This document shows, piece after piece, positions 1 through 7,854 of a DNA stretch of 10,083 nucleotides. The notes below the pieces were generated by a model. It saw only the letters and a program-made list of their open reading frames with translations. It had not been told where the DNA came from and ran no database searches. Each line of letters starts with the position of its first letter. Position 1 is the first letter of the stretch. Origin of the DNA: Faecalimonas sp. (GTDB lineage: Bacteria > Bacillota_A > Clostridia > Lachnospirales > Lachnospiraceae); contig JAPFCT010000175.1 in assembly GCA_026169575.1 (NCBI GenBank), forward strand, positions 1 to 10,083, read 5' to 3'. The position numbers and the translations under genes were made by a program.

Positions 1-58
1 AAATCCTCGGATGCGCTCCTTCGGTGTAATCACATTCAAAATGAATTTTTTGCTGCAT
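1..58 (-). CDS. Threonine aldolase / beta-eliminating lyase family, N-terminal 19 codons (runs off the left edge)
   Basis: Only the start is in the window. It reads MQQKIHFECDYTEGAHPRI. The pattern F-x-C/N-D-Y-x-E-G-A-H-P-x-I is the usual N-terminus of the PLP-dependent low-specificity L-threonine aldolase family common in Clostridia, which cleaves L-threonine or L-allo-threonine to glycine and acetaldehyde in the cytosol. The start is secured by an AAGGAGG at 67-73, 8 nt before the ATG. It begins 22 nt after the stop of the zinc-ribbon membrane protein gene, so it is probably co-transcribed with that gene, although no functional link is obvious. The PLP lysine and the rest of the fold lie outside the window. 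The family call rests on about 14 characteristic residues; substrate specificity cannot be told. Confidence 0.8.
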   Translation of the reverse strand, partial: MQQKIHFECDYTEGAHPRI

Positions 59-66
59 TTCTTTCT

Positions 67-73
67 CCTCCTT
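67..73 (-). promoter_or_regulatory. Ribosome binding site of the left-edge aldolase gene
   Basis: The minus strand reads AAGGAGG, a near-perfect anti-16S match, 8 nt upstream of the ATG at 58-56. It fixes the start of a gene that would otherwise be lost at the window edge. Confidence 0.85.
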
Positions 74-80
74 GTTTTCT

Positions 81-2204
81 TTACTCTATCAGCTTTCCGC
101 ATTTTCCACAATAGTTACTCGTTGGGGAATTTTTCGCCCCACAGTATGGACAGTACCTTTCTTTTTCTTTTACCTGACCTGACATTGATGTCTGTGTGCG
201 CTCTTTTTGTTCTTTCTTTTTCCGCTTCTGCTCTTCTCTCTGTGCCTTTTTCCATTCTGTCTTTTCTCTATGACGTTGCTGTGCTTTACGGATTGCTTTT
301 CCTCCGATCGTAAGAAGAATAAAAAGAAGCAGAAAACCGACTGCTGCTGACGCCGGAATCCATAAAAGGCGCAGGCATTCCTGCCTCTGTTCCAATACTT
401 TTGTCAAATCAGATACCGGCGCCGCCTTTAATACTCCGGTCAGATTTTTCCCCGAAATCTTCTCTGTCAGCTTCCAGTACCGGTACAGATACCAGCCGCT
501 GCCTGCCAGCCCTCCCAAAGTTCCGCAGATACAGAATCCTTTTGCCACCGCCAGGATTTTCCTTATCTTTCCGCCTTTTCTGCCGGAAACGATTCCAAAG
601 ATCCCCATGAGTAAAGCACACAGAAAAGCGGCAAGGAAGGTTCCTCCCAAAATCCAGAAGCCTCCCGGAAGCGGCGCTTTCTCTCCTTTTGTCCCTTCCT
701 TCTGATATTGCACAAGGATCGTTCTGGATGTCTGGTTTCCAAGCGGGTCTGCCGCAGTCAGCGTAATCTGATTTTCCCCTTTTTTCAGTTTCAGGGAAAT
801 CTGAAATGTCCCCTCTTTCCCGATTTTCTGCTCTTTCCCATTTATTTTCAAAACAGCATTCGGATCTGTTTTACCGGAAAGTGAAAGTACTTTTTCCTCC
901 ACCCGGATGTTCTCTCCAACCCCGTAGAGTTCCAGCATCGGCGGAACAACGTCGGTACTGATCCGTTTGGATATCCGGTAAAAGCTTCCGGTTTCCCATC
1001 CATAAATTACCGAAATCTCCTGCGTCTCCATATCTGCAATCTCAAATGCAGCTGTTCCGCTTTTTTCCCACCGGACTTTCTGCGACTTTTCCCCGACTGT
1101 AATTTCTGCCTGCACAGTCTTATCCCCGGTATCATATGAGACTTCTGCTGTTGTCGATCCGGTCTGCTCCGGTGTGTTGATTGCAACCGTGACACCCGGA
1201 TCCAGCATAATCGTCCGCTCATACTTTGCCACAATTTTCCCGCCGCTCATCGCAGATACTTCGACTTTCAGATCTTCGCCATCCAGATCAATGTTCATCA
1301 CTGTATTTTTTCTGTCGCGCTCCAGCTGTTCCGAATAAATGGGATCTTTTGCATCCTTCCCCTGAAATACTCCTACGACCCACTGGTCGCAGGAATCTTC
1401 TGCGCTGCTCCAGTCGATCTCCAGCGCACTGTCTGTATAATCAAGCACAGTCCGAAGCTTTGCCCCGTCCCCTTTCACTGTGTGTCCTTTGACCGAAAAA
1501 CTCTCCGCAGTGACTGCCGACGTTGTCAGTTCTGTCTGATCCGGATCTGTGACGACTACATCCATCTGTAAGTAATACTTCTCTCCATCCGGCAAAGAAG
1601 CGATATCCACTTCTGTCTCGAACTTCTGATTTGCCGTACCACTGCCGCTTTTCAGTTCTTTCTTTCCATCTACCGTTTCTCCCTGCATTGTCACAGCATA
1701 AATATAATAAGTATATCCAATATTTTCTTCTGCCGTCACCTCTGCCTGAACTTTGATCTGCTCTTCTTTTGGGGCTTCCATTGTAAATGAGTGGATCTCT
1801 GCCTCCTGATACCACGGCATGACATGCACCTCAAGTTTGCTGTTCGACTTTTTATCATAATCTATGTACCAGGTACCTCCCGGCGCATTCCTCAGATAAT
1901 AATAAACTGCCCCATCTCCTTTTTGTACTGCCGCAAAATCACTCTCCGCCGCATACACCTTCCCCAAAGGATCTGTGATAGAAACTTCCGGTAATTCCTT
2001 ATCATAAGTGAGGATCACAACAACATCTTTTTCTCCCTCTAAAGTCATCAGATCTGTCCGCGCCGCCTGCACTTCCCGGATTGCTCCAGTATGAGCTGCC
2101 ACAAAACTGACGAAAAAGATCAGCAGAAGCTGCAAAACCCACTTCTTTCTATTTGTGCATACCGTATTTTGCTTTTCCATTCTGTCTCTTCTCTTCATAC
2201 ACAT
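81..2204 (-). CDS. Membrane protein with beta-sandwich/Ig-like ectodomain, three C-terminal membrane helices and a cytosolic zinc ribbon
   Basis: No known function recognised. With the start at 2204 the protein has 707 residues. A basic n-region is followed by a hydrophobic segment (about 22-37), a signal peptide or anchor. An exported beta-rich region follows; its first domain (about 49-129) contains PGGTW (108-112), a feature of beta-sandwich modules found beside VWA domains. An Ig-like module (about 421-499) ends the ectodomain. Helices at about 514-539, 554-574 and 611-634 precede a Lys/Arg/Glu-rich stretch (635-670) and a C-terminal zinc ribbon with CPYC (685-688) and CGKC (699-702). Positive charges after helices one and three put the ribbon in the cytosol. 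The start at 2204 has GGGAG 5 nt upstream; an in-frame ATG at 2252, with AGGTGG 4 nt upstream, would add 16 residues. It follows the VWA gene by 114 nt. The pair probably forms one envelope complex; this is inference. Confidence 0.85.
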   Translation of the reverse strand: MCMKRRDRMEKQNTVCTNRKKWVLQLLLIFFVSFVAAHTGAIREVQAARTDLMTLEGEKDVVVILTYDKELPEVSITDPLGKVYAAESDFAAVQKGDGAVYYYLRNAPGGTWYIDYDKKSNSKLEVHVMPWYQEAEIHSFTMEAPKEEQIKVQAEVTAEENIGYTYYIYAVTMQGETVDGKKELKSGSGTANQKFETEVDIASLPDGEKYYLQMDVVVTDPDQTELTTSAVTAESFSVKGHTVKGDGAKLRTVLDYTDSALEIDWSSAEDSCDQWVVGVFQGKDAKDPIYSEQLERDRKNTVMNIDLDGEDLKVEVSAMSGGKIVAKYERTIMLDPGVTVAINTPEQTGSTTAEVSYDTGDKTVQAEITVGEKSQKVRWEKSGTAAFEIADMETQEISVIYGWETGSFYRISKRISTDVVPPMLELYGVGENIRVEEKVLSLSGKTDPNAVLKINGKEQKIGKEGTFQISLKLKKGENQITLTAADPLGNQTSRTILVQYQKEGTKGEKAPLPGGFWILGGTFLAAFLCALLMGIFGIVSGRKGGKIRKILAVAKGFCICGTLGGLAGSGWYLYRYWKLTEKISGKNLTGVLKAAPVSDLTKVLEQRQECLRLLWIPASAAVGFLLLFILLTIGGKAIRKAQQRHREKTEWKKAQREEQKRKKKEQKERTQTSMSGQVKEKERYCPYCGAKNSPTSNYCGKCGKLIE

Positions 2205-2318
2205 TTCTTCTCCCGTTCCATCTTTTTCCATTTCTACACGGCACTGCCTCATTCTTCCACCTTGCAGACTGAAAATTCATTCTGTGTCATTATGCTGAAA
2301 GTAAATGAGGCAAGTACA

Positions 2319-5300
2319 CTAGCTTAATGTTTTACTGGAAAGTTCCGGGTTATCTGCCGCCCACACAAGATGAACCCCGCCATCTTCCGGATTACTTGTC
2401 TGTCCGTGAAGTCCAAATGCCCACACGCCATTGTTCTGCTGATAAACACCGATAAATCCCTGCCCTTTCGCCTGTGTCTGCATGTCAAAAATCCACCAGG
2501 ACACTTTCGCCTCCAGTTCTCCCGTGGCGCCGATTCCGCATACCTTATTTGTCATCGCAAGTTCCGCAGCGCCCCGGACATTGAACATACAGTTATTCGT
2601 CTGCATCTTGATGCCGACACCGACTTCTCCCCGGAATCCATTGACCGTTTCTCCCTGCATGCCAAGCAGCATATTCGTATAGGAAATTCCTTCTCCCAGT
2701 TCCAGCGTACAGTCTCCGATCTGAACCGCCTCGAGAAGTTTTGCCGTTGCAGCCACAGAAATATACTGTCTGCTCAGCTGAAATTCCAGAGATACCCGGT
2801 CAAGAGAAGCAAGACTGACATCTCCGACCCATTTTTCCAGTCCCGGTTTAAACGCGGAAACCTGCGCCACCGCCAGTTTAAATGAGCCTTTGTATTTCAG
2901 CTTCAGCAGTTCTCTGATATCCAGCTTATCAATGGAACTGATTTCCTCCGCACCGAGTGAAAACTCGGAAAATGTTACCGGGACTCCGGAAATTGTCGTA
3001 TTGACCGGATAATCTGCATACAGTTCCACGCCATCCAGCTTCCAGTCTTTCCATTGCAGTTCCAGTCCCATACCGTCACACAACATCGCAACATTTACAA
3101 GCACTTTCACTGAGACATCCCCGCTCAATGTATTCAGCTTCAGTTCCGCTGTGCCAAGATTGCAGGCGACCGGCATATTTCCAAAGAGTGCATGATAATT
3201 CTTCTGATCTTTCTCCCCAATACTCAGTGAAAGATCACAGCCGATCTGTTTCTCATTCAGAATGATCTGCTCCTCATGATCAAACTGAAATGCGAACGGG
3301 CTTTCCGATTCTGCCGTCTTTAACACATCATCCTGAAACGGAAGTCCCGTCTGCACACTGTCAAATCCAATGACTGCCTGATTGGGATATAACGCGATCG
3401 TTGCATAGTCGATCCTGGAAAAATCCTGCAGGACAAACGCCCCGTTTGAGACAGCCGGCTTCACCGGATAATCACCGGAGGAAGCATCCGTCAGAGGATC
3501 GTTGTACAGCGTCATTTCTGAAAATCTCGGGAGAGAAGCATACATGCCATGCTCTGCAAGATGCTTTGCATATCCTTCTGCCGTGTTTCTGTCATACTCC
3601 ACATAGGATCTCCGGCAGCGCATAGTCACTTCTGCATCCTTCTCCAGATCTCCTTCCAGACGTACACTGTCCTGGAATCCAAGCCAGCCATTCATCCGGA
3701 TATACCCGGTCAGTTTCGTCGTATCCCCGCACACTTCTTTCCCGGTAGAAGTAAATACATAATTGCCATAGCGAACCGTATTTAAATCTCCGGAAGTGAT
3801 CACAAGCCCGGATGGGAATACTCTTCGTTCTCCATTTGCCGTCACATACACATCATACACTCCGCATGCCGCCCTCGCCGGAATGGTTATCTCCCAGCTT
3901 GTATCACTTTCATATTTACATTCCAGATCATATTCCATCGCTCCGTGAAGCGATACCGAAATCTCATTTTCTTTCTTCAGATCCTTCCCGGTCAGTCTCA
4001 CTTTCTGAGGCGCCGGGGATTCATAGAGAAGTTTCGTATCCAGACCGTAAAATACCATATCCTGGATCTGCAGATCCTCCTGCACCCCAAGATCTTCCTC
4101 CGTCAGATCACTCTCATACAGATAATAGGGCCTCTCATCATAAGCTTTCGTATTTTCCTTAGCTTCCGCCCGCAGCGTCCGGCTCTGTGTCATCGTATCA
4201 ACTGCCTGATATTCGATCTCATAACGGTTCTTGCTGATCTGATAAATATACTGATAAAAGCTGTAAAGCGAATTGGAGTCCGATACAAATACATACTCCC
4301 CGTTTCCTGCATCCGAATAAGTATTGAGTACTTCCGAATTAACATCTGCCCCAAGCCCCATCGAGTAAAGCAGGATATTTCCATTTTCACAGGCAGAAGT
4401 AATCTGCTGGATCTGTTCCTCAGAAGGAAGACTGTCATTGCCATCCGACATGATCACCGCTAGATTCAGTGCATCCTTCTCCTTTGCCAGCATCGAAAGC
4501 GTATATTCGACGCCACTGTATATATTGGTCCCACTGTCGGCACGGAAAGATTCCACAGACTGTTCCAATGCTTCCTGGCTGCTTCCCGGATCACAGACAC
4601 CTTCCAGCACGCCACTTCCAAACGGAACAATACCGATATTGACCTCATCTGCGACTTTCCCTACAAATATAGAAACCGCCTGCTTCAGATTCTCAATCTT
4701 CTCCCCTTCCATACTGCTGGAATTATCACAGCAGAGTACAATATTTACCGTGTCGTATTCTTGTTTTGTCACCTGATAATCAGAGATCACTGCCCCACAG
4801 TCGAGGATTTCCACATTCTCCCGGAACTTCTCCTCGCTGTCTGCGATCCCTTCCTCCAGAGAAACGACTGCCCGGACGGTCTCAAATTCCTTTGCATCGA
4901 TTCCTGAAATACTTACTGACGCCGCTTTCTGATTCACCGTATCCGTGACATACTGCGTGAAGTCCTCCTGCATTTCCTGAGTACTTTCGTCCTTCTGTCC
5001 ATCCGTATCCTGCGGATAAGCTGCGATTGGAACAATATGATCGACTGTAAGCTGCGCATACGTATCAATTTCCTTGAGCTGTTCTTTGTCCTCCTTCTCC
5101 GATAAAATCCGGTTCAGTTCGCCTGCCGGGCCACGGTAAGCATCGTCTTCACTCTTTGCCACAGTATCCAGCGCCTTATCCAGGCAGGAATCCGCACTTG
5201 TCTGATCACCGCTCTCATAGGCAAGTCTCGATGCCTGCATATAAAGCTTCGACGGTTCTCTCTCTTCTTCCTCCCCTGCTGCCTCCAAAAGCCGGTCGCG

Positions 5301-6266
5301 CACCCAGAAATCATATGCATCTTCGCCGTCATCAGACGCCTTCTCCAACTGCTCCACGGTCTGATCCACCAGCTTTTTGTCTTCCCCGGTATATCTGTAT
5401 TCCTTTTCCTGCTTCTCCACCCAGGAAAGTGCCTGCTGCGCCTGCTCTGTCTTTGCCTTTAGTTCTTCATTTTTCCGGAGCATCGATGCGCTGATCCGTC
5501 CCTGACGGTACAATTCCGAAAATACAAGCAGCTGACTGCTGTCCTCCCAGTCACTCATCTCCTGCGCGATCTTATCATAGTCTTCTTCCTGAATCTGTCC
5601 CTGCATTCTGGCAAGTTTCATCTCCCGAAGGGTAAATACTCCATTCTCCGGCAACTCTTCTGCCTTTACATTTTCTGCGCCTTCTTCCTGCACAGCAAGA
5701 TAATAGGCAACCGCATCCTCTGTCCCGTCAAATTTCGCCGCACACTCAGATGCTGCCTCACTAAGCAGCGACTGCACATCCTCCACCGCATCCTCAGTTG
5801 CGTCCTTCTTCGCTTCCTTTATCTCTTCTAGTTCTTCTTCCAGTTCCTTTTTCCCGGCTGCTTCCGACTTTTTATCAAGTAACATCCGATACAGTCCTTC
5901 TGCGCCATCATAGTTTCCCTGCAGTCCGTAAAGTCTCGCCCGTGCAAGCAGATACCTATCATCATATACACCGGAAGAAAGATAGCTTTCCAGAAAGATT
6001 TCTGCATCCTCATATGCCCCTTCTTCCATAAATCCGTAGGCAAGTCCGATATAGGCATCCGGCATGTTCTCCGCCGATGCTTCTTTGCCCTTTCTATTCT
6101 TTCCTCTGTCCTCTAAAACTCCTATTCCTCCAAGCACCGTCACAATTCCAAGCAGAACAAAAACCGAAGCCCACACGACCCTCTGCTTTCTGTGAAATAT
6201 CATCAGAAGACATACGGCTGCAAGCGCGATACACATTCCTACAATGATCTGAATTCCTATGCTCAT
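2319..6266 (-). CDS. Large membrane-anchored VWA-domain protein with TPR-like N-terminal region
   Basis: The protein has 1315 residues. Two membrane helices (about 2-24 and 30-51) are joined by a short basic loop, HRKQR. A TPR-like pair of helical repeats (about 70-132) is followed by a long, acidic, largely helical region to about 420. A von Willebrand factor A domain spans about 506-680 with a full metal-ion adhesion site: DNSSS (D514, S516, S518), T580 in SGTNI and D608 in MSDGND. The last 630 residues look beta-rich and match nothing I recognise. VWA domains with intact MIDAS bind metal and a protein ligand; the ligand here is unknown. The start at 6266 is preferred because AGGAGG lies 6 nt upstream. 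The frame stays open to an ATG at 6320, but those 18 extra residues are strongly basic and have no comparable site. There is no sortase motif or C-terminal anchor. It is the first gene of the unit with the zinc-ribbon gene. Confidence 0.9.
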   Translation of the reverse strand: MSIGIQIIVGMCIALAAVCLLMIFHRKQRVVWASVFVLLGIVTVLGGIGVLEDRGKNRKGKEASAENMPDAYIGLAYGFMEEGAYEDAEIFLESYLSSGVYDDRYLLARARLYGLQGNYDGAEGLYRMLLDKKSEAAGKKELEEELEEIKEAKKDATEDAVEDVQSLLSEAASECAAKFDGTEDAVAYYLAVQEEGAENVKAEELPENGVFTLREMKLARMQGQIQEEDYDKIAQEMSDWEDSSQLLVFSELYRQGRISASMLRKNEELKAKTEQAQQALSWVEKQEKEYRYTGEDKKLVDQTVEQLEKASDDGEDAYDFWVRDRLLEAAGEEEEREPSKLYMQASRLAYESGDQTSADSCLDKALDTVAKSEDDAYRGPAGELNRILSEKEDKEQLKEIDTYAQLTVDHIVPIAAYPQDTDGQKDESTQEMQEDFTQYVTDTVNQKAASVSISGIDAKEFETVRAVVSLEEGIADSEEKFRENVEILDCGAVISDYQVTKQEYDTVNIVLCCDNSSSMEGEKIENLKQAVSIFVGKVADEVNIGIVPFGSGVLEGVCDPGSSQEALEQSVESFRADSGTNIYSGVEYTLSMLAKEKDALNLAVIMSDGNDSLPSEEQIQQITSACENGNILLYSMGLGADVNSEVLNTYSDAGNGEYVFVSDSNSLYSFYQYIYQISKNRYEIEYQAVDTMTQSRTLRAEAKENTKAYDERPYYLYESDLTEEDLGVQEDLQIQDMVFYGLDTKLLYESPAPQKVRLTGKDLKKENEISVSLHGAMEYDLECKYESDTSWEITIPARAACGVYDVYVTANGERRVFPSGLVITSGDLNTVRYGNYVFTSTGKEVCGDTTKLTGYIRMNGWLGFQDSVRLEGDLEKDAEVTMRCRRSYVEYDRNTAEGYAKHLAEHGMYASLPRFSEMTLYNDPLTDASSGDYPVKPAVSNGAFVLQDFSRIDYATIALYPNQAVIGFDSVQTGLPFQDDVLKTAESESPFAFQFDHEEQIILNEKQIGCDLSLSIGEKDQKNYHALFGNMPVACNLGTAELKLNTLSGDVSVKVLVNVAMLCDGMGLELQWKDWKLDGVELYADYPVNTTISGVPVTFSEFSLGAEEISSIDKLDIRELLKLKYKGSFKLAVAQVSAFKPGLEKWVGDVSLASLDRVSLEFQLSRQYISVAATAKLLEAVQIGDCTLELGEGISYTNMLLGMQGETVNGFRGEVGVGIKMQTNNCMFNVRGAAELAMTNKVCGIGATGELEAKVSWWIFDMQTQAKGQGFIGVYQQNNGVWAFGLHGQTSNPEDGGVHLVWAADNPELSSKTLS

Positions 6267-6272
6267 AGTCCC

Positions 6273-6278
6273 CCTCCT
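6273..6278 (-). promoter_or_regulatory. Ribosome binding site deciding the VWA gene start
   Basis: A perfect AGGAGG on the minus strand lies 6 nt upstream of the ATG at 6266. It falls inside the longer open frame that begins at 6320, so it argues that the upstream in-frame ATGs are not used. Confidence 0.88.
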
Positions 6279-6356
6279 CTTTCGTACGCTGTTTCTTGTC
6301 ATACTCTTTTTGTATGCCAAAAATCCTCTCTCCTGACAGAAACAAACTTTATCTTT

Positions 6357-6385
6357 ATTATAGCAGTTTCATTTTCTGCCGTCAT
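6357..6385 (-). promoter_or_regulatory. Sigma-A type promoter (extended -10) of the VWA/zinc-ribbon operon
   Basis: The -10 box is TATAAT at 6357-6362, preceded by the extended -10 dinucleotide TG (TGC before TATAAT). After an exact 17-bp spacer the -35 is ATGACG (6380-6385), 4 of 6 matches to TTGACA. The predicted transcript starts near 6350, leaving a leader of about 84 nt before the VWA start. It lies just downstream of the terminator of the preceding unit, so the two units look independently transcribed. Confidence 0.7.
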
Positions 6386-6425
6386 TCTTTTTCTATGTAA
6401 TAAACGTGGAAATTCATGCCGCGGC

Positions 6426-6490
6426 AAAAAAGCCATCTGTACAATGAAGAGGCAGGAAACCTCTTTGATCTCCTGCCTCTTCATTGTACA
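6426..6490 (-). terminator. Strong hairpin terminator after the GNAT gene
   Basis: The arms 6438-6457 and 6471-6490 are perfect 20-bp inverted complements (TGTACAATGAAGAGGCAGGA) around a 13-nt loop. The hairpin begins 13 nt after the GNAT stop codon. On the minus strand it is followed, after 6 nt, by a run of six T (6426-6431), so the U-tract is slightly displaced from the stem. The other side also has a T-rich stretch (6499-6505), so some activity in the opposite direction is possible. A folded repeat element is an alternative, but the position between two units favours a terminator. Confidence 0.75.
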
Positions 6491-6503
6491 ACAAAATTAT
6501 TTT

Positions 6504-6956
6504 TTATCTGTGAATATACATTCTGATCAGTTCCGGATCTTCCTCTCCCTGAACCATACAGAAAAATTCCCATCCATATCTCTCATAAAAATCTGTAAGA
6601 TCTGTGATCAGATAGAGTGGTGTGATCCCTTTCCTCTTCATATCCGTCACAACCGTATCCAGTAACTGTCCTGCAATCCCCTGACCGCGGTACTCTTTTT
6701 CTGTATAGACTGCACATACATTTGGTGTGAGATCCTTTCTGTCATGAAAATCATTTGCAATTACTCCGAGACCTCCCACGATACGATCTCCATTCAGGCA
6801 CAAATACCAGCCATATTCTGTCTCATGAGAAAGATACACTTCCATACATTTCAGATATGCTTCTTTCGGCACTCCCCATTTATCATGAAACCATGTTGCC
6901 GCCTGCTCTTTCCATTGTGGCTTCTGTCTTAAGGTAACATAAGTATACTCGCTCAT
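6504..6956 (-). CDS. GNAT family N-acetyltransferase
   Basis: A 150-residue single-domain GNAT fold enzyme of the cytosol that would transfer an acetyl group from acetyl-CoA to an amine; the acceptor cannot be told. The acetyl-CoA pyrophosphate loop is visible as YRGQGIAGQLL (89-99; R/Q-x-x-G-x-G/A), after the beta-4 strand around VCAVYTEKEY. The C-terminal DFYERYGWEF (122-131) is the typical motif B 'F-Y-x-x-x-G-W/F' element. The length is normal for the family. The ATG at 6956 is chosen because GGAGG lies 6 nt upstream; the open frame continues to 6989 but without a comparable site. It starts 33 nt after the stop of the reductase gene and is the last gene of that run, closed by the hairpin terminator. 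Small GNATs of this type are often annotated as resistance enzymes without proof; nothing here supports that. Confidence 0.9.
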   Translation of the reverse strand: MSEYTYVTLRQKPQWKEQAATWFHDKWGVPKEAYLKCMEVYLSHETEYGWYLCLNGDRIVGGLGVIANDFHDRKDLTPNVCAVYTEKEYRGQGIAGQLLDTVVTDMKRKGITPLYLITDLTDFYERYGWEFFCMVQGEEDPELIRMYIHR

Positions 6957-6989
6957 TTTCTTCCTCCCACTTCTAACACCGTTTTCCAC

Positions 6990-7523
6990 TTATCTTCGAA
7001 CATAAACTAAGTCCGTCATTCCATTATAAGTTCGTGTATCTACCAGCTTTAACTTCCGTTCTCCACCTGCAAGATGATCGAAAAGCCGAATGCCAGCGCC
7101 AAGAATTGTCGGAATGATCGTAATATAATAGCAGTCAATCAGATCTTCCTTTACCATTTGCTGAACAAGATCTGCACCTCCGCAGATCCAGATATCTTTT
7201 CCGTCTTCCTCTCTCAAATCAGTGATCAGATCATCCGGATCACGGTTGACAAATTGAATATGTTCTGTAGATTTCTGTTCTTTGTGTGTAAACACATAGG
7301 TTTTCAGATTCTTGTAAATCCAGTCTTCCGGAGAAAGCTCCGTGACAATTTGATGATACGTCTTCCACCCCATCAGGACTGTATCAACATCCTTTATGAA
7401 TGCAGTGTAAGAATCGACATCTTCACTTTCCTCTTCTTGTCCGCCTAACCAGTCTACGCCACCTTCGCTGTCCGCAATATACCCATCTAAACTCATCGCA
7501 ATAAACAAATTTACGCTTCTCAT
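6990..7523 (-). CDS. Dihydrofolate reductase-like protein (RibD C-terminal domain, YyaP type)
   Basis: A 177-residue protein of the RibD C-terminal/dihydrofolate reductase-like superfamily, predicted to be a cytosolic NAD(P)H-dependent reductase. Family features in order: MRSVNLFIAMSLDGYIA at the N-terminus (conserved S-L-D-G-x-I-A), VDTVLMGWKTYHQI (46-59), IWICGGADLVQQM (111-123) for the nucleotide site, and the helix-strand IDCYYITIIPTILGAGIRLF (129-148). This group (YyaP, YwjB) lacks the deaminase domain of riboflavin RibD, and its substrate is unknown. It is not shown to reduce dihydrofolate or to confer trimethoprim resistance. The ATG at 7523 has GGAGGA 7 nt upstream; the open frame extends to 7586 but overlaps the upstream gene. 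It lies 37 nt after the small membrane protein gene and 33 nt before the GNAT gene, consistent with one transcript. Confidence 0.9.
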   Translation of the reverse strand: MRSVNLFIAMSLDGYIADSEGGVDWLGGQEEESEDVDSYTAFIKDVDTVLMGWKTYHQIVTELSPEDWIYKNLKTYVFTHKEQKSTEHIQFVNRDPDDLITDLREEDGKDIWICGGADLVQQMVKEDLIDCYYITIIPTILGAGIRLFDHLAGGERKLKLVDTRTYNGMTDLVYVRR

Positions 7524-7560
7524 AGTGCTATCCTCCAACTTCTGATTTATTTTTTCCAAT

Positions 7561-7812
7561 TTATGAAAAGACAATTTCGCGCTCAATCATAATTGAAATC
7601 AAGGGTATTCCTAATATGACAAAAATCACCCCGTAGCAAATGAATAATTTGCCCAGCGCATGATTATATTCTTTTATATCTCTTGCTGGAACACTCTTCA
7701 CATTCGCCCAGAAAGCAACTGCCTTTTTTGAAAAATAAGCACTTATTCCTCTAATAATCAGAGTGCAGCCAACAATTGCCCACACGATAAAACCTATCAT
7801 TCGCCCTTCCAT
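7561..7812 (-). CDS. Small two-helix membrane protein, possibly C-terminally truncated
   Basis: An 83-residue hydrophobic protein with helices at about 5-24 (IGFIVWAIVGCTLIIRGISA) and 54-73 (LFICYGVIFVILGIPLISIM), joined by a polar loop containing FWANVKSVPARDIKEYNHA. It resembles uncharacterised small membrane proteins of Clostridia with a conserved Y-N-x-A-x-G/A-x-L loop. The ones I recall are about 105 residues and carry a third helix after the 'GIPL' segment. Here the chain ends soon after GIPL with IEREIVFS, so the third helix is missing, which suggests a deletion or frameshift. The start at 7812 has GGAGGG 6 nt upstream; an ATG at 7800 is the alternative. It sits directly before the reductase gene. 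No function can be assigned. Confidence 0.7.
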   Translation of the reverse strand: MEGRMIGFIVWAIVGCTLIIRGISAYFSKKAVAFWANVKSVPARDIKEYNHALGKLFICYGVIFVILGIPLISIMIEREIVFS

Positions 7813-7854
7813 ACTATGCCCTCCATTTTCCAACTGTAATGTCCCATAGAAAAA

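Noticed and set aside
2370..2885. Plus-strand open frame of 171 codons inside the VWA gene
   Set aside because: It lies antisense to a clear coding region, has no ribosome site, and its composition (rich in Arg, His, Ser, Phe) is typical of antisense shadows.
3945..4463. Plus-strand open frame of 172 codons inside the VWA gene
   Set aside because: It is antisense to the C-terminal half of the VWA domain, whose MIDAS motifs prove the other strand is coding; no domain or start signal is seen.
6192..6665. Plus-strand open frame of 157 codons across the intergenic region
   Set aside because: It spans the promoter, the perfect hairpin and the end of the GNAT gene. The part in the hairpin mirrors the minus-strand frame because of the inverted repeat.
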